A program made the translations under genes and the position numbers. This document shows positions 10,977 to 22,407 of a DNA stretch of 64,000 nt, piece after piece (positions within the stretch are counted from its first letter, which is position 1; every line of letters starts with the position of its first letter). The stretch is from Pempheris klunzingeri (Eukaryota; Chordata; Actinopteri; Acropomatiformes; Pempheridae), in NCBI RefSeq assembly GCF_042242105.1, contig NC_092020.1, positions 13,085,288 to 13,149,287 on the forward strand, written 5' to 3'. The notes under the pieces were generated by a model, which ran no database searches, was not told the DNA's origin, and saw only the letters and a program-made list of their open reading frames with translations.

Positions 10977-13499
10977 ATGGATCACAGACTCTCCAGAGGC
11001 AGCTGGGTACCAATGACTGGGCTGGTTATATGTCTGCTTCTGTGTGCATGTGTAGTGGACTTGGTTCTGGCACAAATTCGGTACTCCATTCCCGAAGAAC
11101 TGGAGCATGGAGCTTTTGTGGGCAACATCGCCGAAGACCTGGGTTTGGACGTGGCCAAGCTGTCAGCCCGTCGGTTTCGTATAGTCTCAGGCGCAAAGAG
11201 GCAATATTTAGAAGTGAACTTGGAAAATGGCATTCTCTTCGTCAACGAAAAGATAGACAGAGAGGAGCTGTGTGAGCGAAGCCCGAGCTGTTTTTTACAC
11301 TTACAAGTGGTCATTGAAAACCCATTAGAACTGTACAGAGTAGAAGTGGAGATTTTAGATGTGAACGACAACTCTCCCAGTTTCCCATGGAGCGAGTTTA
11401 ATCTCGACATCACAGAGTCGGCTGCGCCTGGCTCCTGTTTCCCGTTAGAGAGCGCGCAGGACCAGGACGTGGGCACCAACTCTCTGCGCTCCTACCAGCT
11501 AAGCGCAAACGAGCACTTTGTACTCAACATCCAGACGCGCAATGATGGAAGCAAGTTTGCTGAGCTGGTGCTGGACACCCCACTGGACCGGGAACAGCAG
11601 AAAAAGCACGAAATGGTTCTGACTGCCTTTGACGGGGGGTCACCGGGACGCTCGGGGACAGCACTGATAACTATTACAGTGTTAGACGCAAACGATAACG
11701 TGCCCGTTTTTGACCGCTCTGTTTACCGGGCGAGCCTGGTGGAGAACGCACCGAGGGGGACGCTGGTGCTGAAGCTGAACGCCACAGACCTGGACGAGGG
11801 CTCGAATGGGGAGGTGACCTACGCGTTTAGCGGGCACGCACCGCTCAAGGTGCGCGAACTGTTCAACGTGGACCCGTACACGGGTGAAATTCGAGTGAAG
11901 GGCATTGTGGACTATGAGAAAGCCAGTGTATATGAGCTGTACGTGCAGGCAAAAGACAGAGGACCCTCGGCTGTGGCAGTACACAGCAAAGTGCTGGTAG
12001 ACATCCTGGATGTGAACGACAATGCGCCCGAAGTCATCCTCACATCAGTGTCCACTCCTGTCCAGGAAGACGCGCCACCAGGCACGGTGATAGCTGTGAT
12101 CAGTGTCATGGACCGGGATGCGGGGGAGAACGGCAACGTTGACTGTCAAATCCCGAGCAACGTCCCCTTTCAGCTCCATTCGTCCTTTAAAAACTATTAC
12201 ACTCTGGTGACGAGCGAGTTTCTGGATAGGGAAGCAGTGTCCGAGTACAACATCACCCTCACAGCCCGAGACTTGGGCTCTCCTTCGCTCTCCACCAGGA
12301 AAACCATCCTCGTTCAAGTGTCTGACATTAACGACAACCCCCCGCGGTTCTCTCAACCTTCATACACAGTTTATGTGACCGAGAATAATGCCCCCGGCGC
12401 TTCCATTTGCTCTGTAACTGCATTCGACCCCGATTCAAACCAGAACGCCTATCTGTCTTACTCTATTCTCGAGGGTCAGATTCAGGGCATGCCCGTGTCC
12501 ACTTACGTCTCAATCAACTCTGACAATGGCAATATCTACGCACTGCGCTCTTTTGATTATGAGCAACTTAGAAACTTTCAGATTCTGGTACAGGCGCAAG
12601 ACGCTGGTTTCCCCCCCCTTGCCAGTAATGTCACAGTCAACGTCTTTGTCTTGGACCAGAACGACAATGCACCTGTTATTGTATCCCCGCTGCCCAAAAA
12701 CGGCACCGTGGCCACAGAGGTGGTTCCGCGGTCAGTAGACGCCGGGTATCTGGTTACCAAAATCACAGCGTTAGACGCGGACGCAGGGCAAAACTCCCGA
12801 CTGTCCTATCAGGTGTTGCAGGCTACAGACCCGGGGCTGTTCAGTGTGGCTCTGTACACGGGCGAAATCAGGACTATTCGCCGGCTGGTGGAAAAAGACG
12901 CAACAAGGCAAAGACTGGTAATATTAGTCAAGGACAACGGGCAGCCGCCGCTCTCCGCCACCGTCTCCATTGTCCTCACAGTGGTAGACAGCGTACCCGA
13001 GTCGCTGTCAGATTTCGGAGACCTCACACTCAGCCCTCAGCCCCCCTCAAACCTCGCTCTCTACTTGATTGTGTCACTGAGCACAATATCGCTAATATTC
13101 CTGGTGGCAATTATCGTGCTGGCTGCGGTCAAGTGCTACAAGGACAGGGAGACCCTCAGCGGCTACAACCTCCCCCCGTTCGCCTGCTGCTGTTGTGGGG
13201 GTTTTCAGCCCGAGCCTCCCCCGGAGGTGTTCAAAAAATCCAACCTCAACCTGCAGATTTCATCCGCGGCCAAAGTGCCCACGAACTGTATGGAGGTGAA
13301 TGGAAACAGCAGTCTCTCTCAGTCATATTGTTATAAAGTGTGCCTCACTCCCGAATCTGCCAAAAGTGACTTTATGTTTCTGAAGCCGTGCAGCCCCGGC
13401 AGCACACCGAGGAACAACGAGGCGAAGAGCGCTGAAAACTCGTGGAACGCGCAGAGCCGGAGCGCATCTGTGAACAACGGAGCAACTACTCCCAACGAG
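10977..13499 (+). CDS. Clustered protocadherin, delta-type, exon 1 (ectodomain, TM, start of tail)
   Basis: This large exon encodes residues 1-841 of a type I homophilic adhesion protein. A signal peptide ends near residue 32 (...[11 protein letters not shown]). Six cadherin repeats follow, with LDRE, DxNDNxP and DxDxGxN calcium motifs. EC1 has the Pcdh-specific CX5C loop (CERSPSC). A TM helix lies near residues 692-718. The tail contains a CCCCGG cluster and the motif [13 protein letters not shown] followed by MFLKPCSP, which is characteristic of Pcdh10 and related tails. The exon ends GAG|GTACAG at phase 0; reading on would add only VQ and a stop. Three small exons downstream continue the frame. 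I interpret it as the single-member delta-type subcluster gene reported upstream of alpha in bony fish. A non-clustered Pcdh10 relative is the alternative, but the short constant-like exons and its location argue for the cluster. Confidence 0.85.
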
Positions 13500-14558
13500 G
13501 TACAGTGAAATCAGCGTACAGCACAAGAGGCGAGCACTGGCGTGGTTCATTGAAATCATCCTGCTTTACTCACTGTCACAACAAAGCCCATCTCAGTTTT
13601 CTGTCTGATAAGAATCTAGATTGTGACATTCTCACATGAAGGTCAAATCACGCACGCCAGACACATTTAAACTCAACTTGCCACGATTTTCTTCTCCTCC
13701 CCCTCTTATTAGTGAGTGTATTACACAGTTGTTGTTTTTTTTTTATAATTAAGGCAATAATTTATCCTAATTGTGCAGCCTATTGTAATGTTTGGCACCC
13801 GGGAAATGAAATGAGACGATGTGAGATTACATTTTAATTGACATGTTAATGGAAGTGTAGGGCTCTATCTCCCAAGGAGCATATTCTGTGCGCATACCAC
13901 GTCTTATCATCTGTATAGAATAGAGTGAGATATCAGTTACTGTGTGAGAGGAAGAGGAGATGTAGTTCCAAGTTGACTCCTTTCTTCAACCTTGGTAATA
14001 TTTCCAAGGCTATACATGGAGAAAGCTTTTAATGATAATAATTCATCAATTTAATGATAATAGTTTGTGAACTGGACGATGGATGTCTACATGAGCTAAT
14101 GTCATTGCCTTATACTTTTCATGCAATAATGGGACACACACCTGCTTCCAGCACATCTACCCGAGTCTGAACAACAAGTCAAGGTTATGTATGACGGACA
14201 AGGTGAATGACAGTTTTATAAATCCATTTTCCGTGAGTCCAGACAATTGTTGTTGGGCCAGTCGGGTTTGCGACACGCCTTCTTGTTCTCAAACTAACAA
14301 TATAGGACAGATAACCTCACTAACTATGCCTCAAGGGCACAAGCACGGCCAAACCATTATACTACACACAATGTGGCGTATTCGCAAGGGGGGGCTGTCC
14401 ATTATTGATGAAAAATGGCAAATGGCCGGTTTTGGGGAGACAGGGGAGGACATCAAGAGGGGAGGGGGCAAGGAGAAGGAGGGGGGGTGCAAGGACATGG
14501 CTGGACTGAGACGTGGGCCGCCTGTAGATCGGCCCCAGCGTTGTCCTTTGAATGCGAG

Positions 14559-14590
<32 letters not shown>

Positions 14591-14591
14591 T
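14559..14591. repeat. (GA)n microsatellite in intron 1
   Basis: A GA run with one AAA interruption sits in a G-rich purine stretch (about 14,440-14,670) of the 2.5-kb first intron (13,500-15,974). I see no coding exon in the rest of that intron. Confidence 0.9.
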
Positions 14592-15974
14592 GTGGCTTCA
14601 TATTTGTTGAGCACGGTTGGGGAAGAGGAGGGGTGGACTAGAGAGAAGGGGGGGAAGGAGACAAGGAGAAAGGGATTTTATGGAGGCAGGGTGTCTACAT
14701 GAGTGTTTTCTAATTCTAATAGACGGAGCAGCAGACCGTAAATATGCGTGTATTGCTCATTGTCGCCTCCCTGTTTCCATCAAAACGCAGAGGGACAAAG
14801 ACTCAGAGCCATGATACCAGACTCCACCAGGCAGACTGAGAAATGTCAGTACGGTCACTGGCACATACACCTCTGGCCACAAGAGGGATTTCCAGGTCAC
14901 GGTGATTGTTCTGCCTGCAGCCGCGCTCCTTCAGGAGAAAGTGTCCTTCCTATCGTTAATTGGTTCCCCTAATTCACCCACAGCGGGGTCCCTCGGCGTA
15001 CCCACATGACTCGTTGTGAGGTCGTCAGTGACACATTAAATCTCAAAGGCAAATTACTACGAAACTATATGAGCGCGACACAAAGCAAGTACGTCGGCCT
15101 GCTTAAATTGGTGAATTGAAGGTGGAAAGAGAGATTAAACACTCGTTCAGGCGCGTGAGACACGCAGGACAGGCGCGCGCACGCGTGTGCGTGTTATGAG
15201 CTGTCTTCGGTTGTGCAGATACAGCTGCAAGGACCGCAAACTTTTCAAGGCTCTCTGTGAGACTTTTAATTAAAAACCTTGCTCGAGGAGCATCAGGCAA
15301 ATATTAATGTAAAATGATGCATAAAATCCACAAAACAATGACGTGTGTAATTTTCTTAATTTCCTCCCTGGCACGGTTTCCTTTGAAGATTAAAATCATG
15401 TTTCGTTTCATCCCGGTGGGGTTCTAATTGGTTTTGTGCGTTGTTGGCGAGGAGTGTATTTTGAATACCGATTCTAATAATACGCTTACGTCGCATTCTC
15501 CTTGTTAACAACTTTAAGTGAATTAATAGAGCGTGGAATCCATACTATGAAACTCAGAGCAGGAGTAGATATCACTCGGGTGCTCTCCTTCACCCCTCCC
15601 GCTGCGCCACAGAGGATAAAAGCGAAACTAAGTGACAGTCGAATCGTAGCTGAAGGCAACAGCACCTCTGCTCCTAAAAATCTGTTCTGCCAAATGTCCA
15701 CAGGGCGGCAGTCAAGATCCATGTGGAGAGAGTCGTGTCTCCATTTCAGGACAGACACAAAGATAGACTGCTCCTCACGTCACTTATGGCTGACCTCTGC
15801 TGATCGAAGAGTACAGAATGAACAGCGTTATCAAAACCGGCTTGATTGAAAGTCATATTTTAGACATCTCTCAAAATACAACTTGACAGTGACATTCTGC
15901 TATGTGCCTTTGCATTAGGGTTTTATAATGTTATTAAGTTGAAATTAAATTCTGGCATGCTCTTTTTCCTGCAG

Positions 15975-16033
15975 TTGAAGCAGCCAAACACAGACTGGAC
16001 TCTCACAAAGAATCAGAACTCGTCCATTAAAAG
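15975..16033 (+). CDS. Delta-type protocadherin, constant-like exon 2 (59 bp)
   Basis: This exon is spliced in phase 0 after exon 1 and encodes LKQPNTDWTLTKNQNSSIK plus two bases. The acceptor is TTTTTCCTGCAG and the donor is AG|GTACC. At 59 bp it equals the length I know for mammalian alpha constant exon 1, and its PNTDW motif matches the start of the gamma constant region (PNTDWRFSQ) and resembles alpha (PNPDWRYS). It therefore looks homologous to the first constant exon of the alpha and gamma clusters. It is too short to be seen as a free open frame. Confidence 0.85.
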
Positions 16034-16217
16034 GTACCATTTTTGACCTTCTCCATTTGGTAAAGCAAACTTCCAGTTTTCACAGTATTAAATTGTGCTC
16101 GAGTATAATGCTCACACAATTAGCTGAAGCATGCTGCTTGTAAAAAAATTAAACATTGATATACAGATCACCAGTAGAGCGTGTTGTCACTACAGCCTGG
16201 CTTCTTGTTTCTTGCAG

Positions 16218-16345
16218 TTATAACTCTATCAACATGGATGGCACCCTCATGCGAAAGGCCTTACACGCAGACCCAGAAAACTATGTCACCTCCATGGCAC
16301 CTGGGCAGTACTGGACCTGGGGTACTCACATGAGAGGCATGAAAG
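16218..16345 (+). CDS. Delta-type protocadherin, constant-like exon 3 (128 bp)
   Basis: The acceptor is TTTCTTGCAG and the donor is AAAG|GTAAG. The exon continues the frame from exon 2 as SYNSINMDGTLMRKALHADP through YWTWGTHMRGMK and splits the next codon (G|AC, Asp) with exon 4. It is cytoplasmic. It has no domain I recognise; the aromatic YWTWGTHMRG segment is its most distinctive part. Confidence 0.8.
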
Positions 16346-16775
16346 GTAAGACGGGCCGAACACAGAGGACTGCAAACAGCTTTCATCAAACAGCACATGC
16401 TTATAGTTATTTATGCATTGAGAGTGTGTTATGTGTGCCCAAACACTGTATACAACGCATTCACCTCAAGGCTTTTAAATGATGACATTCTGTTTTGCTT
16501 TGTTGTTTCCTTAATTGGTTGGTTAGTATAGTCTTATTTCACCTCCACCACCAACTAACATAAGCAGGGCCATATTCACACCCCATCATTATGGCTGTTT
16601 ATGTATTTCTGTTGCTGACCTCCTCTGTTGTTGTTTGCCATAGTTTATTGTCCTGATTGCAAAGCACTAAACTTTCTTTTAGAAAAGTGTGATGCAAATG
16701 GAAATAACACTAAGTCAATACTGTATAATTAAGTAGTTGCCTTCCTCCTTCCTCCTTTTCTATGTGAAAATACAG

Positions 16776-17116
16776 ACTATAAGATGTCTCCTTCCACCAG
16801 TGGGGTCCCCTCTCGCCCCTGGACTCCCCGCTGCACACCTCCTCCTCAACAGCAGCAGCCAACAATCCCCTCCCACCCCCACCCCCATCCTCACCCTCAC
16901 TCTCACCCCCATCCTCACCCTCACCCTCCACCGGACTACCACCACAATGTGTACATCCCTGGGACACCATCAGGGTTTTGCACCCTGAGGCCTGCAGTAC
17001 AGAGAAGTGAACTGGACGTCCATAATTCCTTCTCGACATTTGGCAAGAAGCGACGTCTTCAGATGTCCCCACAGGGAGAGGCTGCGATTATAAATAATGA
17101 CCTGTACAATGACTGA
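16776..17116 (+). CDS. Delta-type protocadherin, terminal exon 4
   Basis: This exon completes a 1016-residue protein (exons of 2523, 59, 128 and 341 nt sum to a whole number of codons). It begins DYKMSPSTSG, contains a His-Pro repeat (about residues 937-953), then DYHHNVYIPG (957-966), which matches the gamma-constant motif DYRQNVYIPG. Next comes FSTFGKKRR (989-997), which matches the alpha-constant FITFGKK. FSTFGK also fits the WIRS consensus (hydrophobic-x-T/S-F-x-x) used by several protocadherins to bind the WAVE regulatory complex, so actin signalling is a reasonable inference. It ends ...NNDLYND. The tail thus carries hallmarks of both alpha and gamma constant regions in one polypeptide. 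Confidence 0.85.
16874..16924 (+). repeat. In-frame His-Pro dipeptide repeat
   Basis: A CACCCN/CATCCT tandem encodes alternating His-Pro for about 17 residues with one Ser interruption, inside terminal exon 4. Such tracts are slippage-prone and likely variable in length between individuals. Confidence 0.9.
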
Positions 17117-17667
17117 CTTGTCACTGACTGTCTGAATGGATGATTAAAGTGATGGATAACTTCATATGAAAACAGAACAAGAGACCATATAGTATATAAA
17201 TTATTGAACATATGATTTACAAGTGTTAGAAAAAACACAGGATGGGCAACTCATTGCGTAAGAGAAATAATGAATGAACAATCCATTTTGGCTAAAAAGC
17301 TGAAGGAAAATGAAGTCTGATGGCTATTTATGTGACATGCCGCTGCAACATGGCCAATGTATGCATCTGCCTATTATTATTATTATGACTATTATGATTA
17401 TTATTTAGACAATCAAACTGGAGCAGCAGTTACATCCAAAATGTTTTGAAAAAGCATTAGTGGACAATAATTTTGCACATCCTTATGAATTTATATTTTT
17501 GGTTTTACGAAAAGAAAAAGTGTTTTCTTTTTGTATGTTTGTTTGCTAACAGAGCTTGTGTGAATATGACAAATAGTATGATAATGTATATGCAAGCTGC
17601 AACATGATGCAGACAACTGTAAAGACAGGGGAATTTTCTCCACACATGTACTGTATACATTTATGAA

Positions 17668-17673
17668 AATAAA
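17668..17673 (+). terminator. Poly(A) signal AATAAA of the delta-type gene
   Basis: AATAAA lies about 550 bp after the stop codon in an AT-rich 3'UTR and is followed by a T-rich stretch. This is a plausible cleavage and polyadenylation site. Confidence 0.7.
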
Positions 17674-19827
17674 GTATTTTTTTCATATGGCCTGTTTTTA
17701 TGTCTCTTAAACACGTGACCTGCTGTCATTCATAAGTCTCAAGGCCTAACCCAACCCACACACACACTGATACAGACACGCACTCACACAGATCCAGTGG
17801 ATCAACATGCATAAAGCATTTAGGAGTAAGTTTCCTAGATCTATGTTTAATTAGCTCGAGTCAATTATTTTGGGGTGAAAAAGTTCTACGGCTACTCTTA
17901 CAAGGGTGGAAAGCTTTTTCGCCTTGGTAAGCTGTTTTCCACAGTGAGGAATAAACATAGTAAAATGCTAACATATGCTAATTGGAGTGCTTGCATTTCC
18001 ATTTGCCCACAGAGAATAGTGGAGTTCATTAACTGAACAAACAGAACCTCCTCTCTCGAAATATCACTTTAATTAAGACAGCGAACACCAATACAAGCAT
18101 CAGGGGAAGGGGGCTCAGATCCAAATGCCACACCTGGATGTGAGCTGGGGGGCCTGTGGCTTCTCTCTCTGTGCCCTTTTACATCTTGCTTCTCAGGGAA
18201 TTAGTTCCCACCATCAACAGATGAGAGCTGGCCGCTGGCCAGAAATGAGCAGGGTAATTAGGTCGTCGTATGGCTCAGATTGAAAATAATTCTGTCAATA
18301 AGGAAATGGGTGTCCATAGAGAGCATGGAAGGGAGCGGGCTAACCTTCTCTGCGGTAAGGTGATCCACAGGGACGGCTGAAGGGGCAGCCGTATTTAGGT
18401 CAACTTGGCTTCCTTTCAGAGGAGTGAGGAATGGAGAGTGTGTTCCTAAAATAGAGGTGTGGGATTATTCTTACTATCTGCTCCAAGAACTGCTTCAAGT
18501 TAAATAGTTATTTTAGGATCATGAAACAAAACAAAAATCGTATTCACACACATATATATATATATTTTTCAATTCTGAGGTTGGTGAAATTAGAGTGTTA
18601 AGTATCTGTGAAATTATGGTCAAGAAAAGGTCTAAAATCTCACGGGCTGCGCTGTGTTCAGTATCATGTAGTTGTATTGAATCAGACTGTCATTTCACAT
18701 CCTTTAATAATGGTGGTCATTCGTGCTGGGAGCTTTCCACGGTCATGGTGCTGAAATTGCTTTGACCAGTGGTTCTCTTCCAGCTTGCTGCAGTTTCTTC
18801 AGTCATCCACCAGAGAGCGCGCCTGGTACAACTCCAATAAAAACTGGTGCAGTATGTTGGATTTAATGTTTAATGTGTCCTCTAAGAACATACACATATC
18901 TTAAACTCATATGGGGACTCGCTCAGCACCTTTATGTCTCTAATTCTCTGGCAGTGGTAAGAAACAAACCCATTAGGTGACTGAAAGAGGCCTAGAACTG
19001 TATGAATAATAAAAATAAAATATATTTCCTCAGGGCCCAAGTGTTTTCTTCTTTAAGGCCATTAGAGGAACAAGTATTCACATCCTTTAGCGAAATAAAA
19101 GCAGCAGTACAACAATACTAAAAAAAACAAACAAAATCTCAGTCACACCAATCTTGCATTAATTTTATTTAAGCAGCAACAAACAAACACAATGTTCATA
19201 GGTTATTTCAAGTTAAAATACTTATGTTGAAAAATTATTCCTGTGACTGTAATAATTTAACATCTATTACAGGATTACGGATGCATTGATTGGCAAGAAG
19301 AATCTGAATGTTGTAGCGGATCATAGTAGAGCTCATTTTAACTTTCTACTTTAACTTTATGTAAGGTTGGTACTTTATACCTACTGCATATAACAGTGCA
19401 TCATATTTTACAAAGTAACTGGTAAATACAGCTGTCAAACACAAACAACATCTCATCCTGATATGAGGTGAAGCAAAAGTATAGTGTGGCATTAAATAGA
19501 AATACTCAAATGAAGTAAAAGTACATCAAACTTGTAATTAAGTAAAGTACTCAAATGCACCTTGCTTTATATTACTTTCCACCTCTACCCGGAGGCGATG
19601 GCTTATACAAGAATGAATACTCTTATCATGTTTAAACCCACAAGCTACATGCTTATGACCCATTCCAGCATGAGAAATAATAATACAGTTAGTTATTGTA
19701 TTAACCATTGTTAATATTACTGTATTAGATTTGTTATTAATCCTATTCACAATCAAAATATGTGTTAAGGTCAAAGGTTAAGGTAGTTAATATGGCAATT
19801 AAATACTGGATAAAAATATATATTATA

Positions 19828-20047
19828 CACTGTTGCCCATTAAGTTGGAATAATTGTTCAATACCCCCAATTTTGTTAAAGCCTTAATACACAGTTTGCA
19901 AAGGTTAATTGTGATATGTTTGGAAGAGTTTGATCAATAAAGTTGAGAAGATATACACTTTATTTATCAAAAATAAATCACATTGTCACAATCATTTCAT
20001 GAGAAGAGGTAAAAAGACATTTTATTCCAACTTTATGGGCAACAGTG
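19828..20047 (-). mobile_element. TA-flanked MITE, copy 1 (220 bp)
   Basis: The terminal inverted repeats start CACTGTTGCCCAT and end GGGCAACAGTG, with TA on both sides (19,826-27 and 20,048-49). A second copy in the opposite orientation lies at 44,624-44,859. It is non-coding. The TA target and 5'-CACTG ends point to a Tc1/mariner-mobilised element. Confidence 0.85.
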
Positions 20048-20151
20048 TATATATATGAAAAGACTGACTTACTATCAGATTTCTCCAGCAGGTAGCATCA
20101 TTGAGTAAGAATCCTGTCACACCAATTTCACTTACTCCTCTCTCTTCCTTA

Positions 20152-20214
20152 CTGTGTGTGTGTGTGTGTGTGGTGGTGGTGGTGGTGGTGGTGGTGGTGG
20201 TGGTGGGGGGGGGG
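20152..20214. repeat. Compound (GT)n-(GGT)n-(G)n repeat
   Basis: About 10 GT units run into about 11 GGT units and then a run of about 8 G. The C-rich strand yields a spurious poly-Thr open frame. Confidence 0.95.
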
Positions 20215-22407
20215 TGCAAAAGCAGCATGGGCATGACATCATTGTAACTTCTATTAGCAACAGTGTGACAGGGTGGTTGAAAAATTAACTTGGCGTTTCA
20301 AACAAGGGAGACATTTCTTAACTTTTGACTTGTTCACTTTGCAGGCCACAGCATGATGTAAAAATATATGAATTGATACTTAAAGGTAACAGTGACTTAT
20401 ATAGTTACTTAGAGAAATACATTTTTGTATGTGTGTCTCCATTCTCAAGAAAACTAGTGCAGCACACAACTCCTGATACTGCTGGTAGTAGATGTATTAC
20501 GGTAAATTACTAATTAGCTATTACTGGAGACAATAATCGCAGTGGACCAGTTTTATAGGATACCAGACTTGAACAGGAGGTAGAAAGGACTGTAATATCT
20601 AATGACAACAGAGACAAAGAACTGTTGATGATACTGTAATTTCAGGAAGTTAACAAATAAAACAAAAATAAATGTCAATTCAGTCATATAATATCAATAG
20701 TAATAAATATGATAAGAAAACTGTATTTTTCCAATCCCTTATTCAGTGACAAATTATATAATATCAGTCCAACTTTACACTAGTTTACTAGTCAGGATAT
20801 CAGCAATTACAATATCAAAAACAGACCATACTGAATAATATGAAAACTCTGTCAAGTCAAATGGGACTGTAAGTCAGAGTCCAGGATTTGGGGTGTGTGC
20901 AAGTGGTGCTGAGAGTTGAGCATAAGTGTAGTGCTTGCCTTGGTTTATGGAAGAGGGTGATGTTTGGAGGTCTACGCTGCAGGATCGTCAATGCAGTAAT
21001 CCAGGGACGTAGAAGTCTCCACTGTGTTGAGAAACGTGACAGATTACATTTTAACACTATTATTACTCTAATTGTCAAAACCACAGCTTTATCAAAGCTT
21101 TGCTCTCGCTTTTATTCATTTGTACTGTAACTCAGTTCCACTCTTTCACTCGACAGGACTCAGTGAGCAGGGCCTCTCTAAAACATATTCATGAGCCCAC
21201 AACAAATGACATGCTGTTACTGTTTATATTTAACAAACGATAGAATGTGTTTTTACTCCTTTCTTCTCTCTCCATGATGGCTGACCTAAATGTGGCTCAC
21301 GATGAACAGATCATATGTTGTGGGAAAAAAAACAACTTCTCCAAGCACTTCATTTTAGTTCCATATATTATTACTTTGTATTTTAACAACTCTTTGGTTC
21401 TTGGTTTTTTGTAGTGTACCCTTGGGTTAAAAACAACAATTGGCCAGTAGCCATTAGCCAACTTTTAATTTCCTTTGGCTCCTTTGTTTCATATAAATGT
21501 GCACACTCAGCAGCAGAGAAAATCCAAAGTGAGAAGAATGCGATCAATCAGTGTAAAACAGTGACTTAGAAAGACTATTCCCCTGTTCCCAGAAAGGGAT
21601 TTAGGTAGATGCAAATACAAAAAACTGTGAAAACAACAACAATTCACTACAAGCAGGATTGGCATTATTTTAGTTTTCTAAGAATTATTCAAATGTTCTA
21701 ATAAATTGTTGTGATTAGTTTTTAGATTCTTTACCATCATTGTCCAGCTTGTTTCATTTTAAGATACTGACAAAGCAATCACTGTGTAGAGCATATCTTA
21801 TCAATTACATGGATACACAACTCACTTACATTATGTAACATCCCACAGTTCATTTTCTTTAGCACTAATCCAGGTATGGAAACTTTTACTGGCATGCAAT
21901 GGGGAGGAGAAAGGGTACACTATGTACAAGCTGCGAGTTTATAACTGGTCTAACACACACTGATGACATAACTGATGACTCATAGTTAAGGGCAATTTAG
22001 GGTGGCCATTTCACCTGACCTGCATGTCTATGAACTGCAGGCAGAAACATGAGCACCCAGAGAAAAACCATGAAGATACAGAAAGAGCACTGCTGGCTGG
22101 GCTGGACACTTTCTTCTGCATGAGGTGACAATACTGTCAAATAACCATTTAAGTTAATACAAACACAAGAGATTGTAGTTTCTATCCCTGACATTTGCAT
22201 TATTGATCTTTGAGTAAAGAGTAAAGTATTACATGTAACATACTGCATTGCAATGGTAATGCAAATATTGATCATTTTCATCCCAAATAACACCACAGGA
22301 TAATTAGTTTTATGCTGGATATGTGATGGACATTTACTCCTGATCCAGCGGCATAGTCTTACTCAGTTTCACCCAGCAGGCAGCAGGAGGATGGGTAGGA
22401 TGGTATA

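Larger units (their letters stand above)
17700..22407. other. Intergenic region between the delta-type gene and the V array
   Basis: There is no supported gene here. The part at about 17,990-18,480 is unusually balanced in composition and repeat-free and may be conserved noncoding DNA. The rest is AT-rich, with a MITE and a GT/GGT repeat that are listed separately. A weak CTCF-like CCACCAGAGAGCGCGC lies near 18,807. Confidence 0.4.

Noticed and set aside
15486-15849. Opposing open frames in intron 1 of the delta-type gene
   Set aside because: Both strands are open over the same segment, with no domain. The transcript model without them is complete and in frame.
16710-17072. Minus-strand Gly/Glu-rich 120-codon frame
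   Set aside because: It is the antisense shadow of the His-Pro repeat in the delta-type terminal exon.
20022-20234. Minus-strand frame with poly-Thr
   Set aside because: It is the translation of the compound GT/GGT repeat and overlaps a MITE end.
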